Notes: generated by a model from the letters alone, not told the origin. DNA of 64,000 bases from Parvibaculum lavamentivorans DS-1 (GCF_000017565.1 NC_009719.1:1550001-1614000), one strand, 5' to 3'; positions 8,442 to 17,823 are shown, counted from the stretch's first letter. A program made the numbers and translations.

Positions 8442-10595
8442 GTGGGCAGTGCTGCGCAATCCATCGACACCATCTGGGTTCTGATCTGTACGATCCTCGT
8501 GATCCTCATGCAGGCCGGTTTCACCTGTCTTGAATCCGGTCTCGTCAGGGCAAAGAACTCGATCAACGTCGCCGTCAAGAATGTGATGGATTTCTGCGTC
8601 GCGGGCCTCGGCTTCTGGCTTGTCGGCTTTGGTCTCATGTTCGGCTTCAGCATTGGCGGCTTTTTCGGCAGCACGAATTTCGCCTTCAACGGCCCGAGCG
8701 CCGGCGCCTCGCCCGAGCTTGCCTGGGTCATGGTCTTCTTCTTCTTCCAGCTCGCCTTCTGCTCGACCTCGACGACCATCGTCGCGGGCGCGGTGGCGGA
8801 GCGGATGAATTTCCACGGCTATCTCATCACCGCTGCCGTACTCAGCATGCTGATCTATCCGGTATTCGGCCATTGGGCCTGGGGCGGCGTCCTTTCCGGC
8901 GAGGCGGCGGGCTGGCTGGAGCTCAAGGGTTTCATCGATTTCGCGGGCTCCACCGTTGTCCACAGTATCGGCGGCTGGATCGCGCTTGCGGCCATTCTCG
9001 TCATCGGTCCGCGCATCGGCCGCTTCGGTCCGGGCGGGCGGCGCATCGAGCCGCATGACATGCCGATGGCCACGCTCGGCATGTTCCTCTTGTGGATCGG
9101 CTGGTTCGGCTTCAATGGCGGCTCCACGCTGGCGCTCAACACCTCCGTTCCCTATATCCTCGTCCACACCATGCTGGCGGCCGCTGCCGGCGGCGTCGCG
9201 GTCATGGGCCTGAGCTGGGCGCGCTCCGGCCTCCCCGATGTGCAGCACACGCTGAACGGCATTCTCGCAGGCCTCGTCGCCATCACCGCCAATTGCCATA
9301 TCGTCGACATGAACACCGCAGTTCTCATCGGTATCGGCGGCGGCATCGTCTGCTTCCTCGCGAGCGAGCTTCTGGAGCGGCTTCATATCGACGATGCGGT
9401 CGATGCCGTGCCGGTGCATCTCGCCGCCGGCATCTGGGGCACGCTCGCCGTCGCGCTTTTCGGCGATGTCTCCCTGTTCCCGAACGGCCATTCCCGTTTC
9501 GACCAGTTCCTGGTACAGGCGCAAGGCGTTCTCGCGGCCGGCGTTTTCGCCTTCGGCGTCGCCTTCGTTGTCCTCACCATCGTCAACCGTTTCCTGTCGC
9601 TGCGCGTCTCGGCGGATGCGGAGCGTATCGGCCTCAATGTCGTGGAGCATGGCGCCTCGTCCGCCCTGCTCGATGTGCTGGGCGCCATGGAGGCGCAGGC
9701 CTCGCGCGGCGATTTCTCGAAGCCCGTCCATGTCGAGCCCTTCACCGAAGCCGGCGAAATGGCGACACGCTACAATCTGGTGCTCGACAAATTCAACAGC
9801 GAGGTGCGAAAGCGCGAGCAGACGGCGAACGATCTGCGCGACGCGCGCGACGTGGCGGAGCTTGCCAACGCCTCCAAGTCGCAATTCCTCGCCAATATGA
9901 GCCACGAGCTCCGCACGCCGCTCAACGCCATTATCGGCTTCTCCGAAGTGATGAATGGCGAGTTGTTCGGGCCGATAGAGAATGAACGCTACAAGGATTA
10001 TGTCGGCGACATCCACAAATCGTCGAGCCATCTCCTCAGTCTCATCAACGACATTCTCGACCTCTCCAAGATCGAGGCCGACCGCTACGAGCTTTACGAG
10101 GAAGAACTCGATGTGATGGACGTCGTTGCGAGCTGCGAGCGGATGATGCGCCACCGCGCCGACGAGGCGGGCGTCGCGCTCAAGGTCACGGTCGAGGATG
10201 AATTGCCGCTTCTCATGGCCGACAAGCGCGCGCTCAGGCAGATCGTGCTCAATCTCGTTTCCAATGCCGTGAAATTCACCCCGAAGGGCGGGCTCATCCA
10301 GCTCGGCGCCTTCATGGAGCCGGACGGCCGCATGGCCTTCCGCGTCGCCGATACCGGCGTCGGCATGAGCAAGAAGGATATTCCGATCGCGCTCGAGCCC
10401 TTCCGCCAGATCGGCAAGGACAGCAATGTCTATTCGACCGAAGGCACCGGCCTCGGCCTGCCGCTGACGCGGGCGCTGGCGCGGCTCCATGGCGCTTCGC
10501 TCGTCATCGAGTCCGAGCCCGGCGAAGGCACGACCATCACCATCCGCATGCCTTATTCCCGCGTGTTGCAGACCGCCGTCCGCCGGATCGCGTGA
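8442..10595 (+). CDS. Ammonium transporter (Amt) fused to a sensor histidine kinase
   Basis: A 717-residue two-part protein. Residues ~8-405 are a full Amt/Mep/Rh channel: the twin-histidine residues His174 (TVVHSIGG) and His326 (VPVHLAAG), a Phe-gate residue at about 106 (QLAFCSTS), AVAERMNF and WFGFNGGS near 221-228, and the family C-terminal LRVSADAERIGLNVVEHG. After a ~70-residue linker comes a HisKA domain with phosphoacceptor His488 (FLANMSHELRTPLNAIIGF), then an HATPase domain with N box (LNLVSNAVKF, 603-612), G1 DTGVGM (637-642) and G2 GTGLGL (668-673). No receiver domain and no adjacent response regulator. Kinase-fused Amts are known (for example Ks-Amt5 of Kuenenia), so sensing of ammonium is a reasonable inference. 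Start GTG at 8442 fits the Amt N-terminus but lacks a strong ribosome binding site. Confidence 0.93.
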   Translation: MGSAAQSIDTIWVLICTILVILMQAGFTCLESGLVRAKNSINVAVKNVMDFCVAGLGFWLVGFGLMFGFSIGGFFGSTNFAFNGPSAGASPELAWVMVFFFFQLAFCSTSTTIVAGAVAERMNFHGYLITAAVLSMLIYPVFGHWAWGGVLSGEAAGWLELKGFIDFAGSTVVHSIGGWIALAAILVIGPRIGRFGPGGRRIEPHDMPMATLGMFLLWIGWFGFNGGSTLALNTSVPYILVHTMLAAAAGGVAVMGLSWARSGLPDVQHTLNGILAGLVAITANCHIVDMNTAVLIGIGGGIVCFLASELLERLHIDDAVDAVPVHLAAGIWGTLAVALFGDVSLFPNGHSRFDQFLVQAQGVLAAGVFAFGVAFVVLTIVNRFLSLRVSADAERIGLNVVEHGASSALLDVLGAMEAQASRGDFSKPVHVEPFTEAGEMATRYNLVLDKFNSEVRKREQTANDLRDARDVAELANASKSQFLANMSHELRTPLNAIIGFSEVMNGELFGPIENERYKDYVGDIHKSSSHLLSLINDILDLSKIEADRYELYEEELDVMDVVASCERMMRHRADEAGVALKVTVEDELPLLMADKRALRQIVLNLVSNAVKFTPKGGLIQLGAFMEPDGRMAFRVADTGVGMSKKDIPIALEPFRQIGKDSNVYSTEGTGLGLPLTRALARLHGASLVIESEPGEGTTITIRMPYSRVLQTAVRRIA

Positions 10596-10681
10596 TTTCG
10601 GCTCACATAGCAATTCCATCGGCTGCAAAACCGATTTAGTGTCCGCTTCGCATCTCGATCCCCGCGAACGGAGATTTTCCC

Positions 10682-11578
10682 ATGGCCGACCTTGCCGCCC
10701 GCCCGCGCCGCAGCGTTCTCTATATGCCCGGCTCGAATGGCCGCGCGCTCGAAAAAGCGAGGGAAATTCCGGCCGACGCGCTGATCCTCGACCTTGAAGA
10801 CGCGGTCGCGCCCGATGCCAAGGAAGAAGCGCGCAACCAGGTCTGCGCGGCGGTCAAGCTTGGCGGTTATGGCAAGCGTGAGATCATCATCCGCGTAAAC
10901 GCGCTCGATACGCCCTGGGGGCTCGACGACATCAAGGCCGCCGTCGCCGCGGGGCCGGATGCGATCCTTGTTCCGAAAATCAATTCCGCCGCCGATGTCG
11001 AACGCGCCGAAAATGCGCTCTCGGATGCGGGCGCGCTCGGCCGCGTCCAGCTCTGGTGCATGATCGAGACACCGCTCGCCATGCTCAACATCCAGTCGAT
11101 CGCGCAGAAGGCGCGCGAGCCGGGCTCCCGCATGTGCGTCTGGGTCATGGGCACGAACGACATCGCGAAGGAGCTTCGCGCCGCGCATACGCCGGACCGC
11201 GTGCCCATGCTGGCCTCGCTCGGTCTCGCGCTTCTCGCCGCGCGCGCCTATGGCCTCGTCATTCTCGACGGCGTCTATAACGACATCAAGAACGATGAAG
11301 GCTTCGCCGCCATCTGCGAGCATGGCCGCGACATGGGTTTCGACGGCAAGACGCTCATTCATCCCTCCCAGGTCGGGCCTTGCAACACCATCTTCTCGCC
11401 GGACCCGGAGACGGTCGACTTCGCGCGGAAAACCATCGAGGCGTTCGAGCAGCCGGAAAACAAGGGCAAGGGCGTGCTCAAGGTCGATGGCAAGATGGTC
11501 GAGATACTGCATGCCGAAATCGCGAAGCGCACCGTCGCCATCGCGGATGCGATCAGGGAGCTTGAAGCGGCATCCTGA
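10682..11578 (+). CDS. HpcH/HpaI-CitE family CoA-ester lyase (malyl-CoA lyase or thioesterase type)
   Basis: A 298-residue TIM-barrel enzyme of the CitE-like group. Motifs: SVLYMPGSNGRALEKA at 11-26, the acidic metal-binding DLEDAVAPDAK at 37-47, IRVNALDTPWG with Arg71, a LVPKI strand, the MIETPLAMLN substrate-loop motif, and GKTLIHPSQV toward the end. Members cleave or hydrolyse malyl-CoA, beta-methylmalyl-CoA or citramalyl-CoA. The mesaconyl-CoA hydratase gene just downstream suggests beta-methylmalyl-CoA lyase or (S)-malyl-CoA thioesterase of the ethylmalonyl-CoA or related C5 pathway. The N-terminus resembles the thioesterase (Mcl2-like) branch more than classic Mcl1. Which reaction it does cannot be settled from sequence alone. 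Confidence 0.85.
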   Translation: MADLAARPRRSVLYMPGSNGRALEKAREIPADALILDLEDAVAPDAKEEARNQVCAAVKLGGYGKREIIIRVNALDTPWGLDDIKAAVAAGPDAILVPKINSAADVERAENALSDAGALGRVQLWCMIETPLAMLNIQSIAQKAREPGSRMCVWVMGTNDIAKELRAAHTPDRVPMLASLGLALLAARAYGLVILDGVYNDIKNDEGFAAICEHGRDMGFDGKTLIHPSQVGPCNTIFSPDPETVDFARKTIEAFEQPENKGKGVLKVDGKMVEILHAEIAKRTVAIADAIRELEAAS

Positions 11579-11593
11579 CAGGGAGGCAGAGGC

Positions 11594-11761
11594 ATGAACG
11601 GCAGTACCATCGGGTCCGGTATCGCAATCGATCTCGGCCTCGGGACCATCATCGGCCTTCGGATGGATGATCTCGGCGTCGGTATCGGCATGGGGATCGG
11701 CATCGGCCTGGCGATGGCCATCGGTATCGATCAGTGGCGGAAAAAGAAGGACGGGAAATGA
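11594..11761 (+). CDS. Small glycine-zipper membrane peptide (55 aa) between CitE-like gene and mch
   Basis: ATG at 11594 follows a good AGGGAGGCAGAGGC ribosome binding site, and the frame runs 55 codons to a TGA at 11759-11761. That stop overlaps the mch ATG in an ATGA arrangement. The peptide begins MNGSTIGSGIAIDLGLG, continues as a hydrophobic stretch of repeated Gly-x-Gly units (VGIGMGIGIGLAMAIG) and ends in a basic tail DQWRKKKDGK. This is one or two glycine-zipper membrane helices with a positive-inside tail. Position, ribosome binding site and coupling argue that it is real. Function unknown; no family recognised. The low-complexity composition is the main reason for caution. Confidence 0.7.
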   Translation: MNGSTIGSGIAIDLGLGTIIGLRMDDLGVGIGMGIGIGLAMAIGIDQWRKKKDGK

Positions 11762-12807
11762 CCAAGACGAATGCCGGGAATTTCTTCGAGGATTTCAAGG
11801 TCGGGCAGGTGCTGCACCACGCCACGCCGCGCACGGTGAGCGAGGGCGATACCGCGCTTTATCAGGCGCTGTTCGGGTCGCGCTTCTCGCTTCAGTCCTC
11901 GGCGGAGGTTGCGCGCAAGGCCGGCTATGCCGCCGCGCCCGCCGATGATTTCCTCGCCTTCCACATCGTCTTCGGCAAGACGGTGCCCGACATCTCGCTC
12001 AATGCCGTTGCCAATCTCGGCTATGCCGATTGCAGGTTCCACAAGCCCGTCTTTCCCGGCGATACGCTGTCGACAGAATCGAAAGTGATCGGGCTGAAGG
12101 AAAATTCAAACGGCGAGACGGGCACCGTCTATGTCCGATCCACGGGGCGCAACCAGCGTGGCGAGACCGTGCTCGATTATGTGCGCTGGGTGATGGTGAG
12201 AAAGCGCGACAAGGCGCATCCCGCGCCCGAAGCCGATGTGCCGCATCTGCCGGAAGCGGTCGAGCCGCAGCATCTCATCGCGCCCGAAAAGACGAGCTTC
12301 AAGGGTTTCGACACCGTTGCCTCCGGCTCGCCTCATCTCTGGGACGATTATGAGCCCGGCGAAAAGATCGACCATGTCGACGGCGTCACCATCGAGGAAG
12401 CCGAACACATGATGGCGACGCGCCTCTATCAGAATACCGCCAAGGTGCATTTCAATCAGTATACGGAAGGCAAGGGGCGCTTCGGCCGCCGCCTCATCTA
12501 TGGCGGCCATGTCATTTCGCTCGCCCGGGCGCTCTCCTTCAACGGGCTCGGCAATGCGGTTTTAATTGCCGCCATCAATGGCGGCCGCCATGTCGCGCCC
12601 TGTTTCGGCGGCGACACGGTCTTTGCCTGGTCGGAAGTGCTCGCCAAGGCGCCGCTCAAGACCCGCGACGATCTCGGCGCCTTGCGCATCCGCACCATTG
12701 CCACGAAAGATCTTCCCTGTTCCGGCTTCCCCGGCCCGAAGGACAAGGGCTATGATGAAGGCGTTATCCTCGATCTCGATTATTGGGCGTTGATGCCGCG
12801 CCGTTAG
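11758..12807 (+). CDS. mch: Mesaconyl-CoA hydratase (MaoC-like double hotdog)
   Basis: Probable enzyme interconverting mesaconyl-CoA and beta-methylmalyl-CoA, a late step of the ethylmalonyl-CoA pathway. 349 residues in two hotdog halves. The N-terminal pattern (KTNAGNFFEDF then HHATPRTVSEGDTALYQALFG) resembles Rhodobacter Mch. The second half starts near GFDTVASGSPHLWDDYEPGEKIDH and contains IYGGHVISLARALSFNG. The ATG overlaps the stop of the small membrane peptide. The CitE-like gene upstream supplies the neighbouring reaction in the pathway. A generic MaoC hydratase is the alternative. Confidence 0.88.
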   Translation: MTKTNAGNFFEDFKVGQVLHHATPRTVSEGDTALYQALFGSRFSLQSSAEVARKAGYAAAPADDFLAFHIVFGKTVPDISLNAVANLGYADCRFHKPVFPGDTLSTESKVIGLKENSNGETGTVYVRSTGRNQRGETVLDYVRWVMVRKRDKAHPAPEADVPHLPEAVEPQHLIAPEKTSFKGFDTVASGSPHLWDDYEPGEKIDHVDGVTIEEAEHMMATRLYQNTAKVHFNQYTEGKGRFGRRLIYGGHVISLARALSFNGLGNAVLIAAINGGRHVAPCFGGDTVFAWSEVLAKAPLKTRDDLGALRIRTIATKDLPCSGFPGPKDKGYDEGVILDLDYWALMPRR

Positions 12808-12871
12808 GGTGCGTTTTCATACTTTGTTTAGCAGCCGTTTCTACACTCGGCCGAAATCGGGCAGGGCCATC

Positions 12872-13456
12872 ATGCTTGCATCGGATACAAGCGGTTTTCA
12901 GTCACCGGCGCCGGGCGCTTTGCTGCGTTCGCCGGACAGCGTCGCCTTCGAGGAAAGATGGGACCTCGCGCGCGGCGGCAAGGCCGTTCCCCCGCGCAGC
13001 GCCATCGAGCTCAAGCGGTTCGCGCAATTCGCCCGCTGGTTCGCCGTCATCGAGCCGAACCGCGAGACGCCCGCCCTGCCTTTCCGGCTCGTCGGTTCCG
13101 GCTTTTTCGATTTTTTCGGCCAGGACCTCACCGGCATCGATTATCTGACGCTGGTCGATCCCGCCATCAGCCGCCTCGCTTATGATTGCGTCATCGCCTG
13201 TCTCGACCTGCCCTGCGGGCTCTGGCAATGCACGCCGGCGAAAATCTCCGGCGGCGCAACGCAGATCTACGAATACACGATCCTGCCGATCTCCCGGCAT
13301 GGCGGCGCCGCCGACCAGATCGTCATCTATGTGAATTTCGAGCAGGCGAGCGTCGATCTGCCGAATGTCGACCGGCTCGAACATGCGGAAGTCTGGCACT
13401 GGCTCGATATCGGCCATGGTGTGCCCGGCATCGATGTGAGCTTCCCTCCGGCCTGA
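12872..13456 (+). CDS. PAS domain protein, PAS_5-like
   Basis: A 194-residue soluble protein. The pattern WDLARGGKAVPPRSAIELKR, then RWFAVIEP, FRLVGSGFFDFFGQDLTG and a C-terminal IVIYVNFEQ matches the PAS_5-type single-domain proteins common in alphaproteobacteria. No kinase, cyclase or HTH output domain is attached. ATG at 12872 is chosen; the frame is open 63 bp further upstream but begins within a poorly supported stretch. It converges on the thioesterase gene with a gap of only three bases. Ligand and role unknown. Confidence 0.8.
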   Translation: MLASDTSGFQSPAPGALLRSPDSVAFEERWDLARGGKAVPPRSAIELKRFAQFARWFAVIEPNRETPALPFRLVGSGFFDFFGQDLTGIDYLTLVDPAISRLAYDCVIACLDLPCGLWQCTPAKISGGATQIYEYTILPISRHGGAADQIVIYVNFEQASVDLPNVDRLEHAEVWHWLDIGHGVPGIDVSFPPA

Positions 13457-13459
13457 CGT

Positions 13460-13948
13460 TCAGCCCCTCTCTCCCGGATAGATGTAGGCAAGCGTCGCCA
13501 GCGCGATGGCGACGAGCTTTTCCTCGCCGGCATCCGTCTCGCAATAAACGCGTGCCTCGACGACGCATTGCCGCCGCCCCGCCTTCACCACCTCGCCGCG
13601 CGAAATGGCGCGGCGGCCGATGGCCGGGCGTACGAGGTTCAGCTTGTATTCCGAGGTGACGAGGCTCACCGCGCCTTCCGGCAGCATGGTCGAGGCCGCG
13701 CAGCCGCTCGCATTGTCGGCGAGATAGCCGATCACGCCGCCATGGATATAGCCATTGTTCTGGGTGAGCTCCGGCCGGTTCTCCAGCATCAGTTCCGCGC
13801 GGCCCCGTTCCACATGTCCGACCTTCGCCCCCACCAGCAGGGAAAAGGGCTGCGAGGTCAGCACGCGGGTGGCGCGCTCCAGCGGTGTTTCGCCTCCGGG
13901 CAGTCCGCCCGGCGGGCTCTCCGGGCGGCGGGAATCGGTTTCATGCAT
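13460..13948 (-). CDS. PaaI-family hotdog thioesterase
   Basis: A 162-residue single hotdog domain. The signature NNGYIHGGVIGYLADNASG (near residues 70-90) matches PaaI/YdiI-type acyl-CoA thioesterases, in which the HGG motif lies at the active site; TSEYKLNLVRPAIG and RGEVVKAGRRQCVVEARVY follow. ATG at 13948 has a CAGGAGC ribosome binding site; the open frame extends ~50 codons upstream without support. Substrate unknown. Its 5' region faces the sdhC promoter region, so the two are divergently transcribed from 13949-14226. Confidence 0.88.
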   Translation of the reverse strand: MHETDSRRPESPPGGLPGGETPLERATRVLTSQPFSLLVGAKVGHVERGRAELMLENRPELTQNNGYIHGGVIGYLADNASGCAASTMLPEGAVSLVTSEYKLNLVRPAIGRRAISRGEVVKAGRRQCVVEARVYCETDAGEEKLVAIALATLAYIYPGERG

Positions 13949-14226
13949 CGGGCTTGCTCCTGTTTTGCCCAGCATGTCAGGCGCAAGTTGCGAAAGCTTC
14001 TCAACATCGCGCAAAGCCTGTTGCGCGGCGTCGCCTTGCCCCAGCGTTTCCGCGCCTCTCCCGCGTCCCTCCGGCGCGCAAAGCGGTTTGCGCGGACGCA
14101 TGTGCTTCCGGTCTCCATGACAGCGTCAGGGTATTTGCCATTGCGGCCCCCGCGCGATAAACAACGGGAACACGCGGGCCGTTCGCGCCCGCCGATTTTC
14201 TTGCTGGCCCTGACGGGGACTTTCGG

Positions 14227-14634
14227 ATGGCTGAACAGCGACAGGCCGTATCGCGGCCTCTCTCACCGCACCTGCAGATCTATCGCGTCACGATCACCAT
14301 GGCGATGTCGATCATCCATCGCTTCACCGGCATGGGGCTTTATGCCGGCACGGCGCTTGTCGCCTGGTGGCTGGTCGCGGCCGCGACGGGGCCTGAAGCC
14401 TATGCCACCTTCCAGGCGGTTGCCGGTTCGTGGATCGGCCAGCTCGTTCTCTTCGGCTTCACCTGGGCGCTGCTGCATCATCTTTTCGGCGGTCTGCGCT
14501 ATCTCCTGTGGGACGCGATTGTCGCTACCTCGCCGCGCAGCGCCGATATCATCAGCTGGGCCGCCACCATCGCCGCCCTCCTGGCCACTGTCGCGGTCTG
14601 GTTTGCCGCCCTTTCCATGCGGGGGGTGCTCTGA
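14227..14634 (+). CDS. sdhC: Succinate dehydrogenase cytochrome b556 subunit
   Basis: Membrane anchor of complex II that binds heme b and ubiquinone. 135 residues with three membrane helices. Motifs: PLSPHLQIYR near residue 11, SIIHRFTG with Ser28 and Arg32 (quinone-site residues), and LLHHLFGGLRYLLWD with heme-ligand candidate His85. ATG preceded by a GACGGGGAC site. The stop overlaps the sdhD start by one base (TGATG). First gene of sdhCDAB. Confidence 0.97.
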   Translation: MAEQRQAVSRPLSPHLQIYRVTITMAMSIIHRFTGMGLYAGTALVAWWLVAAATGPEAYATFQAVAGSWIGQLVLFGFTWALLHHLFGGLRYLLWDAIVATSPRSADIISWAATIAALLATVAVWFAALSMRGVL

Positions 14635-15059
14635 TGGCCGACACTCACAAGACGGCGTCCGCCGCAACGAAGCCCGCAAACGACATGCGCACACCGCTTG
14701 CCCGCGTGCTTCATCTCGGGTCGGCGAAATCCGGCACGCAGGATCACATCCGCCAGCGTCTCACCGCTGTCGCCATTGCGCCGCTCTCGCTCTTTTTCCT
14801 CGTGCTCCTCGTCGCGCTTACCGGCGCCGATTACGAGACGGCGCGGAGCTGGCTCGCCAATCCGCTTGTCGGCATCCTCGCGCTCTGCCTCATCGTCGCC
14901 GCCATCATCCATATGCGCATCGGCATGCAGATCGTGATCGAGGATTATGTGATCGCCCCCGGGCTCAAGCATCTCAGCATCCTCGCCAACACCTTCTTCT
15001 CCTATGGCGTCGGCCTTGCCTGCCTCTATGCGGTGCTGAAGCTCGCCTTCGGTTCCTGA
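14634..15059 (+). CDS. sdhD: Succinate dehydrogenase hydrophobic membrane anchor
   Basis: Second membrane anchor of complex II. 141 residues with three hydrophobic segments. The family pattern includes [26 protein letters not shown], the candidate heme-side histidine in [17 protein letters not shown], and the quinone-site region IEDYV. The start is the ATG overlapping the sdhC stop; the frame is open further upstream inside sdhC but that part is not coding. 28 bp before sdhA. Confidence 0.95.
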   Translation: MADTHKTASAATKPANDMRTPLARVLHLGSAKSGTQDHIRQRLTAVAIAPLSLFFLVLLVALTGADYETARSWLANPLVGILALCLIVAAIIHMRIGMQIVIEDYVIAPGLKHLSILANTFFSYGVGLACLYAVLKLAFGS

Positions 15060-15087
15060 CTTTCCTTCAAGCGTCGAGAGATCGCCC

Positions 15088-16881
15088 ATGACGGCCAGCT
15101 ACCAGTTCATCGATCACACCTTCGACGTCGTCGTTGTCGGCGCCGGCGGCGCGGGGCTTCGCGCCACGCTTGGCTGCGTCGAAAAGGGGTTGCGCACGGC
15201 GAACATCACCAAGGTGTTCCCGACCCGCAGCCACACAGTCGCGGCGCAGGGCGGCATCTCCGCCTCGCTCGGCAATATGGGGCCGGACGACTGGCGCTGG
15301 CACATGTACGACACGGTCAAGGGCTCCGACTGGCTCGGCGACCAGGATGCGATCGAATATCTCTGCCGCCAGGCGCCCGAAGCCGTTTACGAGCTTGAGC
15401 ATTTCGGCGTGCCCTTCTCCCGCACCGAGGAAGGCAAGATCTATCAGCGTCCCTTCGGCGGCATGACGACGAATTTCGGCGAAGGCATCGCGCAGCGCAC
15501 CTGCGCCGCCGCCGACCGCACGGGCCACGCCATCCTGCACACGCTTTATGGCCAGTCCGTCCGCCACAAGGCCGAGTTCTACATCGAATATTTCGCCATC
15601 GACCTCATCATGGATGCCGAGGGCGCCTGCCGTGGCGTCGTCGCGCTCGACATGGCGACGGGCGAAATCCACCGTTTCCGCGCCTCGCTTGTCGTGCTCG
15701 CGACGGGCGGCTATGGCCGCGCCTATTTCTCGGCCACCTCGGCGCATACCTGCACGGGCGACGGCAATGCGATGGTGCTGCGCGCCGGCCTGCCGCTTCA
15801 GGACATGGAGTTCGTGCAGTTCCATCCGACCGGCATTTACGGCGCCGGCTGCCTCATCACCGAGGGCGCGCGCGGCGAGGGCGGCTATCTCACCAATTCC
15901 GAAGGCGAACGCTTCATGGAGCGTTATGCGCCTTCCGCGAAGGACCTTGCGTCGCGCGACGTTGTTTCGCGTTCGATGACGGTCGAAATCCGCGAAGGCC
16001 GGGGCGTCGGCGCGGAGAAGGACCATATCCATCTCCATCTCGACCATCTCGATCCGGCGATCCTTCACGAGCGCCTGCCCGGCATTTCGGAATCCGCGCG
16101 CATTTTCGCGGGCGTCGATGTCACGAAGGAGCCGATCCCGGTCCTGCCGACCGTCCATTACAACATGGGCGGCATCCCGACCAACTTCCACGGCGAAGTG
16201 CTGACGCTGAAGAACGGCAACCCGGATACGGTCGTGCCCGGCCTCATGGCCATCGGCGAAGCGGCCTGCGTCTCGGTCCATGGCGCAAATCGCCTCGGCT
16301 CCAATTCGCTGATCGACCTCGTGGTCTTCGGCCGCGCGGCCGGCCTTCGCGCCGCCGAGCTGGTCGAGCCCGGCCAGCGCCAGCCGGAACTCGCCAAGGG
16401 CGCGGGCGACAACGCCGTCGCGCGCCTCGACAAGTACCGCAATGCCAAGGGCGACACGCCGACGTCCGAGCTTCGTCTGCGCATGCAGCGCGCCATGCAG
16501 GAAGACGTCGCCGTCTTCCGCACCGGCGAAACGCTCGTCTCCGGTCAGAAGCGCGTCGCCGATGTTCACGCGGCGATCCCGGATATCCGCGTCTCCGACC
16601 GCTCGCTGATCTGGAATTCCGATCTCATCGAGACGCTGGAATTCGACAATCTCATCGTCCAGGCCGTCGCCACCGTCGAAGGCGCGGTCAACCGCCAGGA
16701 AAGCCGTGGCGCCCATGCGCGCGAGGATTTCCCGGAGCGCGACGACGCGAACTGGATGAAGCACACGCTCTGCTGGGTGGACGATCAAAGCGGCAAGGCC
16801 TCGCTCGACTACCGCCCCGTCCATGCCTACACGCTTTCCAACGACATCGAATACATCAAGCCAAAGGCGCGCGTGTATTAA
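15088..16881 (+). CDS. sdhA: Succinate dehydrogenase flavoprotein subunit
   Basis: Oxidises succinate to fumarate with covalently bound FAD on the cytoplasmic face of the membrane. 597 residues, full length. Visible: dinucleotide motif GAGGAG at 18-23; FAD-attachment His49 in [33 protein letters not shown] of the active-site region; [19 protein letters not shown]; the C-terminal [20 protein letters not shown]. It lies 22 bp before sdhB. Confidence 0.98.
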   Translation: MTASYQFIDHTFDVVVVGAGGAGLRATLGCVEKGLRTANITKVFPTRSHTVAAQGGISASLGNMGPDDWRWHMYDTVKGSDWLGDQDAIEYLCRQAPEAVYELEHFGVPFSRTEEGKIYQRPFGGMTTNFGEGIAQRTCAAADRTGHAILHTLYGQSVRHKAEFYIEYFAIDLIMDAEGACRGVVALDMATGEIHRFRASLVVLATGGYGRAYFSATSAHTCTGDGNAMVLRAGLPLQDMEFVQFHPTGIYGAGCLITEGARGEGGYLTNSEGERFMERYAPSAKDLASRDVVSRSMTVEIREGRGVGAEKDHIHLHLDHLDPAILHERLPGISESARIFAGVDVTKEPIPVLPTVHYNMGGIPTNFHGEVLTLKNGNPDTVVPGLMAIGEAACVSVHGANRLGSNSLIDLVVFGRAAGLRAAELVEPGQRQPELAKGAGDNAVARLDKYRNAKGDTPTSELRLRMQRAMQEDVAVFRTGETLVSGQKRVADVHAAIPDIRVSDRSLIWNSDLIETLEFDNLIVQAVATVEGAVNRQESRGAHAREDFPERDDANWMKHTLCWVDDQSGKASLDYRPVHAYTLSNDIEYIKPKARVY

Positions 16882-16903
16882 ACCGCGCATGAGGGTCTAG
16901 ATC

Positions 16904-17683
16904 ATGGTCCAGTTGACACTGCCGAAGAATTCCAAGGTCACGGAAGGCGAAACCTTCAAGGCCGCGCCGGGCACGAAGAACGTCAAGCGTTTCCGCGTCT
17001 ATCGCTGGTCGCCGGACGACACCGCGAACCCGCGCATCGACACCTATGAAGTCGATCTCGACAAATGCGGGCCGATGGTCTTGGACGCCCTCATCAAGAT
17101 CAAGAACGAGATCGACCAGACGTTGACCTTCCGCCGCTCCTGCCGCGAAGGCATCTGCGGTTCCTGCGCCATGAATATCGACGGCGCCAACACGCTCGCC
17201 TGCACCAAGGGTATCGACGAGTGCAAGGGCGACGTGAAGATCTATCCGCTGCCGCACATGCCGGTCATCAAGGACCTCGTGCCGGACCTGACGAATTTCT
17301 ACGCGCAGCACGCCTTTATCGAGCCCTGGCTGCAGACGAAATCGGCCGAGCCCGAAAAGGAATGGCGCCAGAGCCACGAAGACCGCGAAAAGCTCGACGG
17401 TCTTTATGAGTGCATTCTCTGCGCCTGCTGCTCGACCTCCTGCCCCTCTTATTGGTGGAACGGCGACCGCTATCTCGGCCCCGCCGCGCTCCTGCAGGCC
17501 TATCGCTGGCTGATCGACAGCCGCGACGAAGCCACCGGCGAACGCCTCGACGAGCTGGAAGACCCCTTCCGCCTCTATCGCTGCCACACCATCATGAACT
17601 GCGCGAAAACCTGCCCCAAGGGCCTCAACCCCGCCAAGGCCATCGCGGAGATCAAGAAGATGATGGTGGAGCGTCAGGCTTAA
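16904..17683 (+). CDS. sdhB: Succinate dehydrogenase iron-sulfur subunit
   Basis: Carries three Fe-S clusters from FAD to quinone. 259 residues. The [2Fe-2S] ligands are Cys80, 85, 88 and 100 ([10 protein letters not shown] onward). The [4Fe-4S] site uses Cys170, 173, 176 (CILCACC) with Cys237. The [3Fe-4S] site uses Cys180, 227 and 233, with the terminal motif [20 protein letters not shown]. All ligands are present. Last gene of sdhCDAB; dispersed repeats follow instead of a clean terminator. Confidence 0.98.
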   Translation: MVQLTLPKNSKVTEGETFKAAPGTKNVKRFRVYRWSPDDTANPRIDTYEVDLDKCGPMVLDALIKIKNEIDQTLTFRRSCREGICGSCAMNIDGANTLACTKGIDECKGDVKIYPLPHMPVIKDLVPDLTNFYAQHAFIEPWLQTKSAEPEKEWRQSHEDREKLDGLYECILCACCSTSCPSYWWNGDRYLGPAALLQAYRWLIDSRDEATGERLDELEDPFRLYRCHTIMNCAKTCPKGLNPAKAIAEIKKMMVERQA

Positions 17684-17697
17684 GTTTACCACCGTTC

Positions 17698-17790
17698 GAT
17701 GCCGACGCTCTCCCTCGCCCCGTCAGGGGAGAGGGAAGGGGCCCGGCTGCGCGGCGTCAGCCGCGCAGGTGGGAAGGGTGAGGGGGCACC
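17698..17790. repeat. Dispersed GC-rich repeat after sdhB
   Basis: CTCTCCCTCGCCCC is followed by GGGGAGAGGG, forming a hairpin, and then a second hairpin GCTGCGCGGC/GCCGCGCAG and GGGTGAGGG. This layout is common in rhizobial-type intergenic repeats. Together with the next repeat it fills most of the 274-bp gap to the lipoprotein gene and may end sdh transcription. Confidence 0.6.
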
Positions 17791-17823
17791 CTCTCGTTTG
17801 CCGGTGCACCCGCCAAAACAAAA

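Noticed and set aside
8421-10628. A 735-codon open frame on the minus strand across the Amt-kinase gene
   Set aside because: Composition (Arg, Glu, Ala, His rich), no domain, and exact overlap with a clear gene show it is a shadow caused by GC-rich codon bias.
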